A DNA stretch of 64,000 bases from JACDAE01 sp963717195 (GTDB lineage Bacteria > Chloroflexota > Ktedonobacteria > Ktedonobacterales > Ktedonobacteraceae). The notes under the pieces are model-generated. The model searched no databases and was not told the DNA's origin. It saw only the letters and a list, made by a program, of their open reading frames with translations. Below, piece by piece: positions 35,457 to 44,906 of this stretch; position 1 is the stretch's first letter, and each line of letters opens with the position of its first letter. Position numbers and translations under genes: made by a program. The stretch spans positions 310,001 to 374,000 of the forward strand of contig CAVQVR010000006.1 in the NCBI GenBank assembly GCA_963717195.1, given 5' to 3'.

Positions 35457-36800
35457 ATGTGGGATCGCTTACGCAGTATCTGGACAATAACTGATTTACG
35501 CAACAAAATTCTCTTTACGCTGGCCTTGTTGCTGCTTTACCGTTTGCTCGCCAGTGTTCCTATCCCTCTGACCCATGAGCAGCAGCTCAAATTGACCGGG
35601 CTCTTTGCAAACAATAATGGCAATAATGGTCTCGGTCAGTTGCTCGGTATCCTTGATGCCTTTTCTGGCGGTTCGTTGCAGACCTTTTCAATTGTGGCCA
35701 TGGGCGTCTATCCTTACATCAGTGCGACTATCGTTATGCAACTGCTGGGGCAGGTTATTCCAGCTTTGCGTGCTCTTCAGACCGAGGGAAGTGAAGCGGG
35801 GCGTCGCAAGTTCTCGCAGATCACGCGCCTGGTCGCTGTTCCACTGGCAGTATTGGAAGCGTTCGGACAATTAGCCATCTTTGTAAATGCTAATGTCCTC
35901 AATGCAAGCGACATCAATCTTTTGAGCTCTAACTGGCTGCACGTAGTCACGATGCTGATCACGCTCACAGCAGGAACAATGATCCTGGTCTGGTTTGGTG
36001 AGCTGATTACCGAATACGGACTTGGGAACGGAACTTCCCTGATCATCTTCGCTGGTATCGTCAGTACATTGCCTGATTGGATAAAGCAATTTACCGCAAC
36101 CGCAGCATCGGCCAGCAACGGTGCCAGTATTGCGAGCATTGTTATCTTTTTAGTGGTTGGCCTGTTGACTATCATAGGCATGGTCTATCTCTATCAGGGA
36201 CAACGCCGCGTCGCGATAGAGTATCCTACGAAGCGTCAGATGGGACGAGGCATGCTGGTCGGTTCATCCCAAACGACCTACATTCCGATGCAGGTAAACA
36301 ATGCAGGAATGGTACCGCTCATCTTTGCCTCCTCTATGTTGCTCTTTCCAACGCTCATCTCGCGCTACCTGTCCACAAGTTCTGTATCATGGCTGGCCAA
36401 CAGTGCGCTATGGATTCAGACCTATCTCACCAATACGACGCTCTGGAATTACTGGCTGGTCGACTTTGTACTCGTTATAGCTTTCACTTATATGTATGCC
36501 TATATGCAATGGGAGCAGCAGAACATCCCTGAAACGTTGCAGAAACAGGGAGCCTATATAAAAGGATTTCGGCCAGGTGAATCCACGCGTAAATACCTGC
36601 TGAGCATTCTTAATCGTCTGACGTTAGCGGGGGCACTCTGCCTGGGTATTGCAGTTGTGTTGCCTTTTGCGACGCAGGTGGGAAATGTTCAGTTGCTTGC
36701 TAGTACGAAGGTATTGATCTCGGTCGGGGTCGTGCTGGACACGATGCGCCAGTTCGATGCTCAGATGGTGATGCGCAACTATAAGGGATTTCTCTCGTAG
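35457..36800 (+). CDS. secY: Protein translocase subunit SecY (orphan location)
   Basis: A 447-residue membrane protein with ten predicted helices and SecY hallmarks: plug-region SGGSLQTFSIVAMGVYPYIS, LLGQVIPALRAL, and the cytoplasmic loops containing GNGTSLIIFAGIVS and YPTKRQMGRGM. SecY forms the channel for Sec-dependent export and membrane insertion. The ATG follows AAGGAG at nine bases. It stands alone rather than between rplO and adk of a ribosomal operon, and no SecE/SecG is near. It could be a second, specialised translocase or a relocated single copy. The TAG stop lies inside an interspersed repeat. Confidence 0.9.
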   Translation: MWDRLRSIWTITDLRNKILFTLALLLLYRLLASVPIPLTHEQQLKLTGLFANNNGNNGLGQLLGILDAFSGGSLQTFSIVAMGVYPYISATIVMQLLGQVIPALRALQTEGSEAGRRKFSQITRLVAVPLAVLEAFGQLAIFVNANVLNASDINLLSSNWLHVVTMLITLTAGTMILVWFGELITEYGLGNGTSLIIFAGIVSTLPDWIKQFTATAASASNGASIASIVIFLVVGLLTIIGMVYLYQGQRRVAIEYPTKRQMGRGMLVGSSQTTYIPMQVNNAGMVPLIFASSMLLFPTLISRYLSTSSVSWLANSALWIQTYLTNTTLWNYWLVDFVLVIAFTYMYAYMQWEQQNIPETLQKQGAYIKGFRPGESTRKYLLSILNRLTLAGALCLGIAVVLPFATQVGNVQLLASTKVLISVGVVLDTMRQFDAQMVMRNYKGFLS

Positions 36801-36820
36801 GGACCGCGTTTACGCCCAGG
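36798..36820 (+). repeat. Interspersed repeat supplying the secY stop
   Basis: TAGGGACCGCGTTTACGCCC starts at the secY stop codon. It matches TAGGGACCACGTTTACGGCG at the E2 stop and a similar word at the response-regulator stop. Confidence 0.8.
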
Positions 36821-36892
36821 TAAGAATCTCTATCCCTCAAATGGCAATTGTGATATGATGTCTCTAGCAATCGAAGGTAGAGAGGAAGTTTT

Positions 36893-37975
36893 TTGAGCAC
36901 CGCAACCCTTATTCAGATCTACTACTTTATGCGCCTCACCCGAGCTCTAGAGGACCGTGTGCGCACACTCTTTCTCCAGGGACGCATCGCTGGCGGAGTC
37001 TACACGGGACAGGGACATGAGGCGACTACCGTTGGAGCAGCAATGGCGCTACACGATGGTGACTGCATTGTTCCGCAGCATCGCGATCTGGGTATGCACC
37101 TGGTACGAGGCGTGAGTCCACGTGCGGTGCTGTGTCAATGGTTGGCACGCGGCAACTCTCCAACTCTGGGGCGCGATGGACAGATGCACATTGGGGATAT
37201 GCATCATGGAATTGTGCCGATGATCAGTTTGTTGGGTGACTCGCTACCTGTCGCCTGCGGAGTTGCGCTGACGATGAAGATACGCAAGCATCCACATATT
37301 GTGCTGGCCTCCTGCGGCGATGGCGCAACCAGCACCGGCGCATTCCACGAGGCAATCAATATGGCTTCCGTGCAAAAGTTACCCCTGGTGCTACTCATTG
37401 AAAACAATGGCTATGCCTATTCGACTCCCACCAGTAAACAGTTTGCTGTCTCCAATCTTTCTGAACGTGCTTTATCGTATGGGATACCCGGGGAGAGCAT
37501 TGATGGCAATAATGTACAGGTTGTCTTTAGTGCAATCGAGCAGGCTGTTGAACGTGCACGGAGTGGACAGGGACCGACCATTATTGAGAGCAAAACATTC
37601 CGTGTCCGTGGACATTCTGAAGCTGACAGGGCCGATTATGTGCCACGTCAGTTGCGCGAGGAATGGCTGCAGAAAGACCCCATCGCTCGTTTCGAAGATT
37701 ATTTATTACAGGAGCGTATCCTGACGGGTACGCAGAGAAGCGAGATTGAAGCACGCATTCGCGAGATTGTTGACGACGCAGTACATTTTGCAGAGCACAG
37801 CCCCGAGCCCGACATTACTACTGTCGCCGATTACGTCTTTGCCCCTGCTGGACCGATCGGGCTTATTGGTGAGCCGGGTGCCGACCATCCACGCTACATC
37901 AACGCGCTCGATACTCGTACAGGGCAACCATTTACAGTTATGAGCAGGGCACAGGAGGTCATGGCACCACGATGA
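36893..37975 (+). CDS. pdhA: Pyruvate/2-oxoacid dehydrogenase E1 component, alpha subunit
   Basis: A 360-residue thiamine-diphosphate enzyme subunit with a TTG start after GAGAGGAAG. The ThDP-binding motif GDGATSTGAFHEAINMASVQ with ENNGYAYSTP is present, as is the phosphorylation-loop-like region SKTFRVRGHSEADRADY. With E1beta it decarboxylates a 2-oxoacid and transfers the acyl group to E2. Pyruvate, acetoin or branched-chain substrates cannot be separated by eye. The stop overlaps the E1beta start, showing translational coupling. Confidence 0.9.
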   Translation: MSTATLIQIYYFMRLTRALEDRVRTLFLQGRIAGGVYTGQGHEATTVGAAMALHDGDCIVPQHRDLGMHLVRGVSPRAVLCQWLARGNSPTLGRDGQMHIGDMHHGIVPMISLLGDSLPVACGVALTMKIRKHPHIVLASCGDGATSTGAFHEAINMASVQKLPLVLLIENNGYAYSTPTSKQFAVSNLSERALSYGIPGESIDGNNVQVVFSAIEQAVERARSGQGPTIIESKTFRVRGHSEADRADYVPRQLREEWLQKDPIARFEDYLLQERILTGTQRSEIEARIREIVDDAVHFAEHSPEPDITTVADYVFAPAGPIGLIGEPGADHPRYINALDTRTGQPFTVMSRAQEVMAPR

Positions 37976-38961
37976 ATGGAAAAAAAGTAACCTATCTAGA
38001 AGCGATAAGCGATGCCATTCGCGAAGAGATGCGCCGTGACGAAGCGGTCTTTCTCCTGGGCGAAGATGTTGGTGAGTACGGCGGAGCCTTTAAGATCAGC
38101 GCAGGCTTGCTGGAAGAGTTTGGGGCAGAGCGCGTTATTGATACGCCCATGGCCGAGGCGGCGATCATCGGTTCCGCAGTAGGGGCAGCACTGATGGGAA
38201 TGCGTCCGATAGCCGAAATGCAATTTATCGATTTCATTACCTGCGGCTTTGACCAGATTATCAATATGGCGTCCAAGATGTACTGGCGCGTAGGCATGCC
38301 TGTTCCCATTGTAATTCGTGGCCCATCAGGAGGCGGTACAAAGGGTGGTCCATTCCACTCAGCCAGCCCGGAAGCCTGGTTTTTCCACACGCCAGGCATC
38401 AAGGTTGTTATTCCTTCGACGACCTATGATGCGAAGGGTTTGCTAAAGGCCGCGATCCGTGACAATAATCCCGTACTCTACCTGGAGCATAAATTGCTTT
38501 ATCGCATGCCTGAACTACGTGAGGAACTCCCATCCGAGGATTATATTGTGCCATTGGGTAAGGCGATTATCCGGCGCGAAGGTGAGGACATGACACTCTT
38601 GACCTATGGGGCCATGGTTCATCAATGCCTGCGTGCGGCGCAGATTTTAGAGGAAGAGGACGATCTGGCGATTGAAGTACTTGATCTACGCAGCATCACG
38701 CCACTTGACCGCGAAGCAATACAGGAATTGGTCAAGCGCACCAACAAAGTCCTGATTGTGCACGAAGATACACTCACAGGCGGAATAGGAGCCGAACTGT
38801 CGGCACTGCTCACCGAAGAGCTCTTTGAATACCTGGATGGACCGATCACACGAGTAGCGGCACCGGACGTTCCTTTTCCCTATGCCCCACCATTGGAAGC
38901 TGCTTACTTGCCAAACTCTGAGAAGATTCTCAGTGCGGCGAGACAACTTGCAGCGTATTAA
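37972..38961 (+). CDS. pdhB: Pyruvate/2-oxoacid dehydrogenase E1 component, beta subunit
   Basis: A 329-residue subunit whose ATG overlaps the E1alpha TGA (ATGA). It has the transketolase pyrimidine-binding domain (FLLGEDVGEYGGAFKISAGL, IDTPMAEAAIIGSAVGAALM) and a C-terminal domain with the motif EVLDLRSITPLDREAI. It forms the E1 heterotetramer with the upstream product. The length fits the family (about 325 residues). All expected motifs appear intact. Confidence 0.93.
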   Translation: MNGKKVTYLEAISDAIREEMRRDEAVFLLGEDVGEYGGAFKISAGLLEEFGAERVIDTPMAEAAIIGSAVGAALMGMRPIAEMQFIDFITCGFDQIINMASKMYWRVGMPVPIVIRGPSGGGTKGGPFHSASPEAWFFHTPGIKVVIPSTTYDAKGLLKAAIRDNNPVLYLEHKLLYRMPELREELPSEDYIVPLGKAIIRREGEDMTLLTYGAMVHQCLRAAQILEEEDDLAIEVLDLRSITPLDREAIQELVKRTNKVLIVHEDTLTGGIGAELSALLTEELFEYLDGPITRVAAPDVPFPYAPPLEAAYLPNSEKILSAARQLAAY

Positions 38962-38982
38962 AGCAAGTAGCGAGGTACCAGT

Positions 38983-40335
38983 ATGCCAACGCCTGTAAAA
39001 ATGCCACGTCTGGGCGAATCCGTTGCGGAAGGAACGGTGGGATCGTGGTTCAAACAAGAAGGTGACTACGTGGAAAAGGACGAGTCGTTAGCGGAGATCA
39101 TCACAGACAAGATCAACGCCGAACTCCCCTCGCCCATCGCAGGCCGCCTGGCAAAGATTCTTGTCAGTGCCGATGAAACTGTCTCCGTCGGTACTGACAT
39201 TGCATTAATTGAGGAGAGCGCGGATGTATCCTCAGCTTCACCTGCTCATTCCGCTCCTGGCCCTGATGCTGCCCCTGTAGAGAATGCCGCACGGGCCGCA
39301 ACCCCTGTGCTGGAAGAGAAGGTCACCGCGCCGGCTACGTACAATAACCATCAGCCTGCAACTATACAGACCGAAGAGGAGGAGCGACAACGCATCTCTC
39401 CCCTGGCTAAGCGCCTGGCGCGTGAGCATGGCATTGATCTCAACGCAATTGAAGGCACTGGCACGAGTGGACGCGTGCGCAAAGAAGACATTCTCGCCTA
39501 TATCGCGCAACGCCAGTCTTCCCCACCACCTGTTCAAACACCATCGGCCAGCACGCAACCATCATCTATTTCAGCTCCAGTAACTACCAATTCGCAAACG
39601 ACATATAGTGCTCCACCTATAACCTTTGCTGATAGTGATGAAGAGGTTACTACGCCCAGTCGCATGCGCCTGGCGATTGCCGAACACATGGTACGCAGCA
39701 AGCGTACATCTCCTCATGCAACAACGATGATGGAAGTCGATATGACCCACATCGCGAAGTGGCTAGAGAAGAACAAAGAAGAATTCAAGCGGCGCGAGGG
39801 GTATAGCATCAGCTTTGTTCCCTTTGTAATAAGGGCTGTCTGCGAAGGCATCCGCAAGTTCCCGTTGATCAATTCAACGTGGACCGAAGACAACAAGATT
39901 ATCATCAAGAAGCATATTCATATGGGGATCGCCGTCTCCACAGACATGGGACTGGTCGTACCAACAATCTATGATGCCGATCAATATAATCTGACTGGTC
40001 TGGCCCGTCAGGTAAATGCATTGGCACAGCGTGCGCGAACAAACAAACTTACCGTGCAAGATATGCAGAACAGCACATTTGTCGTCAACAACCCCGGTGT
40101 TTTTGGTACAATTATATCGGTACCAATTATCAATCAGCCGCATGCAGGCATTCTCAGCATGGATGCCGTTGTGAAACGACCGGTTGTGATCGAAGACGAT
40201 GCCATTGCCGTACGTTCTATGATGTATCTGTGCCTCTCCTTCGATCACCGGATTCTCGATGGCGCAGGAGCCGCTGGATTCTTGCAGGCCGTACGCACGA
40301 ATTTGCACGCCTACAAGCGTGACATCAAACTGTAG
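38983..40335 (+). CDS. pdhC: Dihydrolipoamide acyltransferase (E2)
   Basis: A 450-residue E2. Lipoyl domain at residues 1-80 with modified lysine K43 in EIITDKINAEL. A Pro/Ala linker, then the peripheral subunit-binding domain SPLAKRLAREHGIDLNAIEG, a second Ser/Pro/Thr linker, and the catalytic domain with the active-site LCLSFDHRILDGAGAAGFL. It carries the acyl group from E1 to CoA and forms the core of the complex. The third component, dihydrolipoamide dehydrogenase, is not encoded in the window. The stop is supplied by an interspersed repeat. Confidence 0.93.
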   Translation: MPTPVKMPRLGESVAEGTVGSWFKQEGDYVEKDESLAEIITDKINAELPSPIAGRLAKILVSADETVSVGTDIALIEESADVSSASPAHSAPGPDAAPVENAARAATPVLEEKVTAPATYNNHQPATIQTEEEERQRISPLAKRLAREHGIDLNAIEGTGTSGRVRKEDILAYIAQRQSSPPPVQTPSASTQPSSISAPVTTNSQTTYSAPPITFADSDEEVTTPSRMRLAIAEHMVRSKRTSPHATTMMEVDMTHIAKWLEKNKEEFKRREGYSISFVPFVIRAVCEGIRKFPLINSTWTEDNKIIIKKHIHMGIAVSTDMGLVVPTIYDADQYNLTGLARQVNALAQRARTNKLTVQDMQNSTFVVNNPGVFGTIISVPIINQPHAGILSMDAVVKRPVVIEDDAIAVRSMMYLCLSFDHRILDGAGAAGFLQAVRTNLHAYKRDIKL

Positions 40336-40359
40336 GGACCACGTTTACGGCGTCCCAGG
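40333..40359 (+). repeat. Interspersed repeat supplying the E2 stop
   Basis: TAGGGACCACGTTTACGGCG follows directly as the stop codon of E2. Bases 40336-40355 are an exact inverted copy of 9627-9646 inside the phage-module hairpin. Confidence 0.85.
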
Positions 40360-40433
40360 GCCACCCATGTCCGGCGCCCAACAAATTAAATACACGAGCA
40401 GATGGAGCGTCTAACTAACAGAGGGAAAAGACA

Positions 40434-41312
40434 ATGACCACGATCATTCCGGAACGCCGCCCCGCATGGCTAAAAGTACACGCTCCGGCAGGCGAAAACT
40501 ATAGAGACTTAAAGCAATTGATGCGCGGCCAATCGCTGCACACCGTTTGTGAGGAGGCGCGTTGCCCAAATATTGGCGAGTGCTGGGGCCATAAGACGGC
40601 AACTTTTATGATCCTGGGACGTGTCTGCACGAGAAGCTGCGGTTTCTGCGCTGTAGAGACTGGACGACCTCTCGGGCTGGACTGGGAGGAACCAAAACGC
40701 GTAGCCGAGGCCGTGCAAACGATGGGTCTGCGTCATGCCGTCGTAACCTCAGTAAATCGTGATGAGCTCAAAGATGGCGGAGCGGCAGTCTTTGCAGCCA
40801 CCATTCGCTGGATTCGTCGTTTAAATCCAGAATGTAGAGTGGAAGTCCTGACACCAGACTTCAAGGGTGTCTACGATGCTCTACGCGTAGTAATTGACGC
40901 GCAGCCCGATGTCTTTAACCATAATGTTGAGACCGTGCCCAGATTATATAAACAGGTACGTCCACAGGCCATTTATCAACGTTCGCTGCAGGTGCTAAAA
41001 TGGGCCAAAGAAATGAATCCGTCGTCTCGTACCAAGTCTGGTTTCATGTTAGGGCTTGGAGAGACGTGGGATGAAGTAATCACGGTCATGCAGGATATGC
41101 GAGCGCACGATGTTGATATTCTTACGATAGGACAATACCTGCGCCCATCTTTCCAACATTTACCGATTCAGCGCTATGTCCCTCTTGAGGAATTTACCGC
41201 CTTAAAGGCCGAGGGCAAGAAAATGGGTTTTCGTCACGTCGAATCGGGACCATTTGTACGTAGCTCTTACCATGCACACGAGCAGGCAGATGGCGCAACG
41301 AGTAAGGAGTAA
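40434..41312 (+). CDS. lipA: Lipoyl synthase
   Basis: A 292-residue radical SAM enzyme with a GAGGGAAAAG site upstream. It has the auxiliary cluster motif CEEARCPNIGECW, the radical SAM motif CTRSCGFC, and the conserved C-terminal SSYHA with its serine ligand. It inserts two sulphur atoms into octanoyl groups on E2 proteins. Its position next to the E2 gene fits directly with lipoylation of that E2. Length matches the family. Confidence 0.95.
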   Translation: MTTIIPERRPAWLKVHAPAGENYRDLKQLMRGQSLHTVCEEARCPNIGECWGHKTATFMILGRVCTRSCGFCAVETGRPLGLDWEEPKRVAEAVQTMGLRHAVVTSVNRDELKDGGAAVFAATIRWIRRLNPECRVEVLTPDFKGVYDALRVVIDAQPDVFNHNVETVPRLYKQVRPQAIYQRSLQVLKWAKEMNPSSRTKSGFMLGLGETWDEVITVMQDMRAHDVDILTIGQYLRPSFQHLPIQRYVPLEEFTALKAEGKKMGFRHVESGPFVRSSYHAHEQADGATSKE

Positions 41313-41338
41313 GAGAACAATAGGGAGTAAGAGAAACA

Positions 41339-42136
41339 TTGAAGATACGTATTAATGATGCTGATATTGCGTATGACGATCATGGAGTGGGGCAGCCCAT
41401 TCTCTTTTTGCATGCATTTCCTCTCAATCGCAGCATGTGGCAGAACCAGATAACAACCCTACTCAACGAGCAGCAATTTCGCCTGGTCGCGCTCGACTGG
41501 CGTGGCTTTGGCGAGAGTGAAAGCAATACTGAGCTCTCTACTATGGAGTTGCTGGCAGATGATGTGGCAGCACTGATGGATGCCCTTGGTATGCAGCATG
41601 CTATTTTATGTGGGCTGTCTCTGGGAGGCTATATTGCCTTTGCATTTTTGCGCAAGTATCCCGAACGTGTCAGAGGATTGATATTTGCTGACACAAAGCC
41701 AGATGCCGATACCGAAGAAGGCAAGGCGAATCGTGAGCGCTTAGCGCAACTGGCACTGTCCGAAGGACCTGGCGCAGTTGCCGATCTGCAAGTGCCAAAA
41801 CTGCTCTCTGACTATACACGCCAGCATCACCTTGAAGTCGAGACGCACGTTCGGCGCATGGCCGAGTCCGCAACAGGAAGTGGTATTGCCGCCGTTTCGC
41901 GGGGTATGGCACAAAGAGCCGACTCACACGACCTGCTCACACAGATCTCCGTTCCCACATTGGTGCTTGTTGGTGAGCAAGACGCAGTAACTCCCCCAAC
42001 GGTGGCACAGGAGTATGCAGCTCAAATTCCCGGAGCTCAATTCGTTGTTATCCCACAAGCTGGTCATCTCTCAAACCTGGAACAACCAGAGGCTTTTTTT
42101 CAGGCACTACACAATTTTTTACTGGCATCATTGTAA
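41339..42136 (+). CDS. Alpha/beta hydrolase
   Basis: A 265-residue hydrolase with a TTG start at 41339, preceded by a weak GGGAGTAAGAG site. The nucleophile elbow is LCGLSLGGYIAF (Ser), the oxyanion region FLHAFPLNRSMW, and the C-terminal acid and His lie in VLVGEQDAVTPP and IPQAGHLSNLEQPE. It resembles the RsbQ/3-oxoadipate enol-lactonase branch; the substrate is unknown. It follows lipA by 26 bases and may be co-transcribed with the dehydrogenase operon. Confidence 0.85.
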   Translation: MKIRINDADIAYDDHGVGQPILFLHAFPLNRSMWQNQITTLLNEQQFRLVALDWRGFGESESNTELSTMELLADDVAALMDALGMQHAILCGLSLGGYIAFAFLRKYPERVRGLIFADTKPDADTEEGKANRERLAQLALSEGPGAVADLQVPKLLSDYTRQHHLEVETHVRRMAESATGSGIAAVSRGMAQRADSHDLLTQISVPTLVLVGEQDAVTPPTVAQEYAAQIPGAQFVVIPQAGHLSNLEQPEAFFQALHNFLLASL

Positions 42137-42249
42137 GTCACCACGCGTGCTTGCCCTGGGTACAGACATATAGGGCGAGATATGTGTGCAAGGCTCTCTA
42201 CCTCGAAAGTAGAAATGTATCTATTTAGCGGGGTATGGAGGGGGAGTGT

Positions 42250-42657
42250 ATGGATCGACCGCAGCAGCCGGACGAAGAGCATCAACCTGTTGTACTGGTG
42301 ATAGATGATAATCCAGCCATTCGAGATATGGTATCCTGGGCGCTTGAACTTGATGGCTACGAGCCAGCGGAGGCTGCCGAAGGGCAGGAAGCTCTGGACT
42401 GGATAGATAGCGCCTTGCGAGAGGGGCGTTATCCATCGGTGATTCTCCTGGATCTGGCAATGCCTGGTATGAATGGCACCTCTTTTCTACAGAACCTCTA
42501 TCGGCAATGGGAGGTAGCCCATCCTCTCCCTGCGATAGTGGTCATTACCGCCGGCACAGATGGACCTGATGCGGAAGCGTTAGGCGTGCAACAAGTAATA
42601 ATCAAACCATTTCATGTTCGAGACCTGCTCGACATTGTACGCCAATTCACCCAGTAG
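42250..42657 (+). CDS. Single-domain response regulator (CheY-like)
   Basis: A 135-residue receiver. ATG 42250 is preferred, with GGAGGGGGAG just upstream; the frame opens 15 bases earlier. The acidic pocket is VLVIDDN, the phosphoacceptor is Asp in VILLDLAMPGMNG, and the conserved Lys is in VIIKPF. No output domain exists, so it must act by binding another protein. No histidine kinase is adjacent. The stop TAG again lies at the edge of the interspersed repeat. Confidence 0.92.
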   Translation: MDRPQQPDEEHQPVVLVIDDNPAIRDMVSWALELDGYEPAEAAEGQEALDWIDSALREGRYPSVILLDLAMPGMNGTSFLQNLYRQWEVAHPLPAIVVITAGTDGPDAEALGVQQVIIKPFHVRDLLDIVRQFTQ

Positions 42658-42716
42658 GGGCCACGTTTACGACGCCCAGGTGGATCCACCGCGTTTACGA
42701 CACCCATACGCATCCA
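42655..42716 (+). repeat. Interspersed repeat copy with palindrome after the response regulator
   Basis: It begins TAGGGGCCACGTTTACGACG at the stop codon. A second direct copy of CGTTTACGACRCCCA follows. Between them lies GGTGGATCCACC (42679-42690), a perfect 12-base palindrome. Confidence 0.8.
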
Positions 42717-44426
42717 TTAACAATTCCAGGCCACAACAACATTTGTTTTCGAACCTACAAAGACGAAAGTACCTGCCTTTGTACAGGTATCGGAAACGAT
42801 AATCTTGATGTTGATGGTTTGACCTGGCGCAATGGAGCCATTTGAAGGATTGAAGTTTGCCCCGACGCCGATACTATAGGTATACCACCGCTGGCCACTT
42901 CCAGCACCCGCTCCCAATGAAAGCGTTACCCGGCAGGTAGCGGAACCATTACCAGAAGTGCAATTCGTAGAATTGAGGCTGGCAGGTGCAACTGAGAAAG
43001 CAGTTGTAGATGGCAATGTGGGCACAGATGTAGGTGACAACGGCTTTGGCGTCGGCGCTTGAGTTGGCCTGGGACGTATAGGGGGTTGCTGCGTAGGTTG
43101 CGCGGGTACTGTAATAGCGCCTGTTTTTTTTGTAGTTGGGCGGCCCGCTACAGATGGTGGCGTCGTCTGTGGCTGTGGGACCATAGTTTTTGTTATGCCA
43201 GAGGTTGTTCCCTTCGATGTTGTCCCTGGTCCAGTTGATGTATTGTTCAGATGAAATGGTGAAAATACAAAGACCATTCCGGCAGCGATAGCCGTGATGA
43301 GCAGGAGGCTTGCAATTACCAGGAGTGAGCGACGTGTATTGCGTTTTCCACGTGAGAGAGGAGGATAAACGGGTTTCCAGTTGGGCAAAGGAAGCGAAGA
43401 AAAATTTGTCAGCGAGGAAAAGGTATTTCTAAAGAGGGTGGCCTTATTGGTGAACTGAGCAAGGGTCATGGCTCCTGGGTTTGCTAGTTTCAGACCAGAC
43501 AACAGGGGTTTTCCCCAGAGACTGTGTCGTGGAGCAGGAGCGGACGCGTTTCCCGCTGTTCCAGCAAGGAAAGGGGAAGTATCAGGTACAACAAGTATGC
43601 CAGGAGTACCTAAGGCTTTTATAAATTCCAGGACGCTTCCATAGCGTTGAGATGGCTCCCTCGACATGGCCTTGAGAATCGCCTGCTCAATGCGTTGTGG
43701 TAAAACAGGATTCAGCTTCCTGGGAGCGATCAGTGCCCTGGTTTTATAGTATGTGCCAGGCTGGTTGAGCGATGGCGTGGTAAACGGCTTACGACCGGTG
43801 AACATCTCATAGGCGATGCAGCCGAGAGAGTACTGATCATTTTCCTTACTGGTTACGCCCTCTATCTGCTCTGGTGACATATACGAGAGGGCAGCGGGCG
43901 ACGTAGCAACGAAGTTACCAGCTGAAGAGGAGAGAGATGCAAACTTAAAATCGGCGAGCAAGGCATCTCCTTTTCCATTAAAAAGGATGTTTTGTGGCTT
44001 CAAGTTTCCATGAACCCTATTTTTTTGATGGACATAATGGAGCGCCTGTCCAATCTGAGAAAGAAGCATAAGCGCTTCATTCTGGGCCATAGGTTCAGGC
44101 GCAATCCGTTGCAGGTGGTCATGCAGAGAGCCATTGGGCGAATACTCACTGACAATATAGGGTGTCCCCTTAATAACATCTGCCGATAGGAGATGGAGAA
44201 TGTAGGGATGGTCAAACTGTTTCAGCAAATTGGCTTCTTGCAGAAAGCTCTCTTGTTCCTGCCGGGAAGAGATGTGAATAGCATAGAATCGTTTGATTGC
44301 AACATTATGCCTATCGGGAGAAACACTTTCACCCAGAAAGACGCGACTGGATGCGCTGGAAGCAAGCTCCAGCGTGATGTGATAACCCCCAATGTATTTG
44401 CCAACGTTGCCGCTACTTCTAAGCAT
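42717..44426 (-). CDS. Membrane-anchored Ser/Thr kinase-like protein, probable pseudokinase
   Basis: A 569-residue protein starting at ATG 44426. The kinase domain (about 10-270) keeps the VAIK lysine (K45) and the Asp of DFG (ADFKFAS), but the glycine loop reads LASSASSRVFLG without its glycines. The catalytic HRD Asp is Asn141 (VHGNLKPQNIL), which should abolish or strongly reduce catalysis. A membrane helix LLVIASLLLITAIAAGMVFV near residue 375 is followed by a Pro/Thr-rich stalk and a C-terminal beta domain with paired Cys (NSTNCTSGNGSATCRV and CTKAGTFVF). This suggests an extracellular sensor or binding domain signalling to an inactive kinase fold inside. The architecture is PknB-like without PASTA repeats. 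Confidence 0.85.
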   Translation of the reverse strand: MLRSSGNVGKYIGGYHITLELASSASSRVFLGESVSPDRHNVAIKRFYAIHISSRQEQESFLQEANLLKQFDHPYILHLLSADVIKGTPYIVSEYSPNGSLHDHLQRIAPEPMAQNEALMLLSQIGQALHYVHQKNRVHGNLKPQNILFNGKGDALLADFKFASLSSSAGNFVATSPAALSYMSPEQIEGVTSKENDQYSLGCIAYEMFTGRKPFTTPSLNQPGTYYKTRALIAPRKLNPVLPQRIEQAILKAMSREPSQRYGSVLEFIKALGTPGILVVPDTSPFLAGTAGNASAPAPRHSLWGKPLLSGLKLANPGAMTLAQFTNKATLFRNTFSSLTNFSSLPLPNWKPVYPPLSRGKRNTRRSLLVIASLLLITAIAAGMVFVFSPFHLNNTSTGPGTTSKGTTSGITKTMVPQPQTTPPSVAGRPTTKKTGAITVPAQPTQQPPIRPRPTQAPTPKPLSPTSVPTLPSTTAFSVAPASLNSTNCTSGNGSATCRVTLSLGAGAGSGQRWYTYSIGVGANFNPSNGSIAPGQTINIKIIVSDTCTKAGTFVFVGSKTNVVVAWNC

Positions 44427-44906
44427 GAACAAAGCCTCGCTACTAGAAAATTAAGTGCAGATCCCCCATTCCCTGCCTGCAATCCTTATGCTATTCATAG
44501 GGTAGCAATTCTATGACACATCTGTCAATGTAGTAGTGCGACTGGTTATTCAGAGTCATGCCAGTTTTCATAAAATAACGTTTACCGGCGCACTTTTTTA
44601 AGAATAGAATAATATTACAGAAACTTTCTTCCTGAATTTTATAAATTGTATACAAAACTCATACGTCTAGATACATTGATTTAAATAAGCCCGGACTTTA
44701 GCTGCTCGCTCCCTGTAAATCCTCTTTTGATTGGCCTTACTGACGAGATATTTCTCTCCCTTTCTTTGTCTACAACTGGTTAAGATTTGCACGTTCGGGT
44801 TGTACTTTCTTAACCAGACACATTCTAATAGTTATCACTGTGAAATCATGCAATTTTTACTGTTTAATTGCTATTAACGCCTGATTGTGCTTTTTGCTCT
44901 GAAGCA
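44427..44906. other. Intergenic region with a 9-bp inverted repeat
   Basis: Upstream of the kinase-like gene and downstream of the glycosidase, both on the minus strand. CTGGTTAAG (44776-44784) and CTTAACCAG (44809-44817) form an inverted repeat with a 24-base gap. The area is AT-rich from 44560 to 44690. No gene was recognised. Confidence 0.55.

Noticed and set aside
37992..38402. Minus-strand ORF opposite E1beta
   Set aside because: Overlaps a strongly conserved enzyme gene entirely and has a low-complexity translation.
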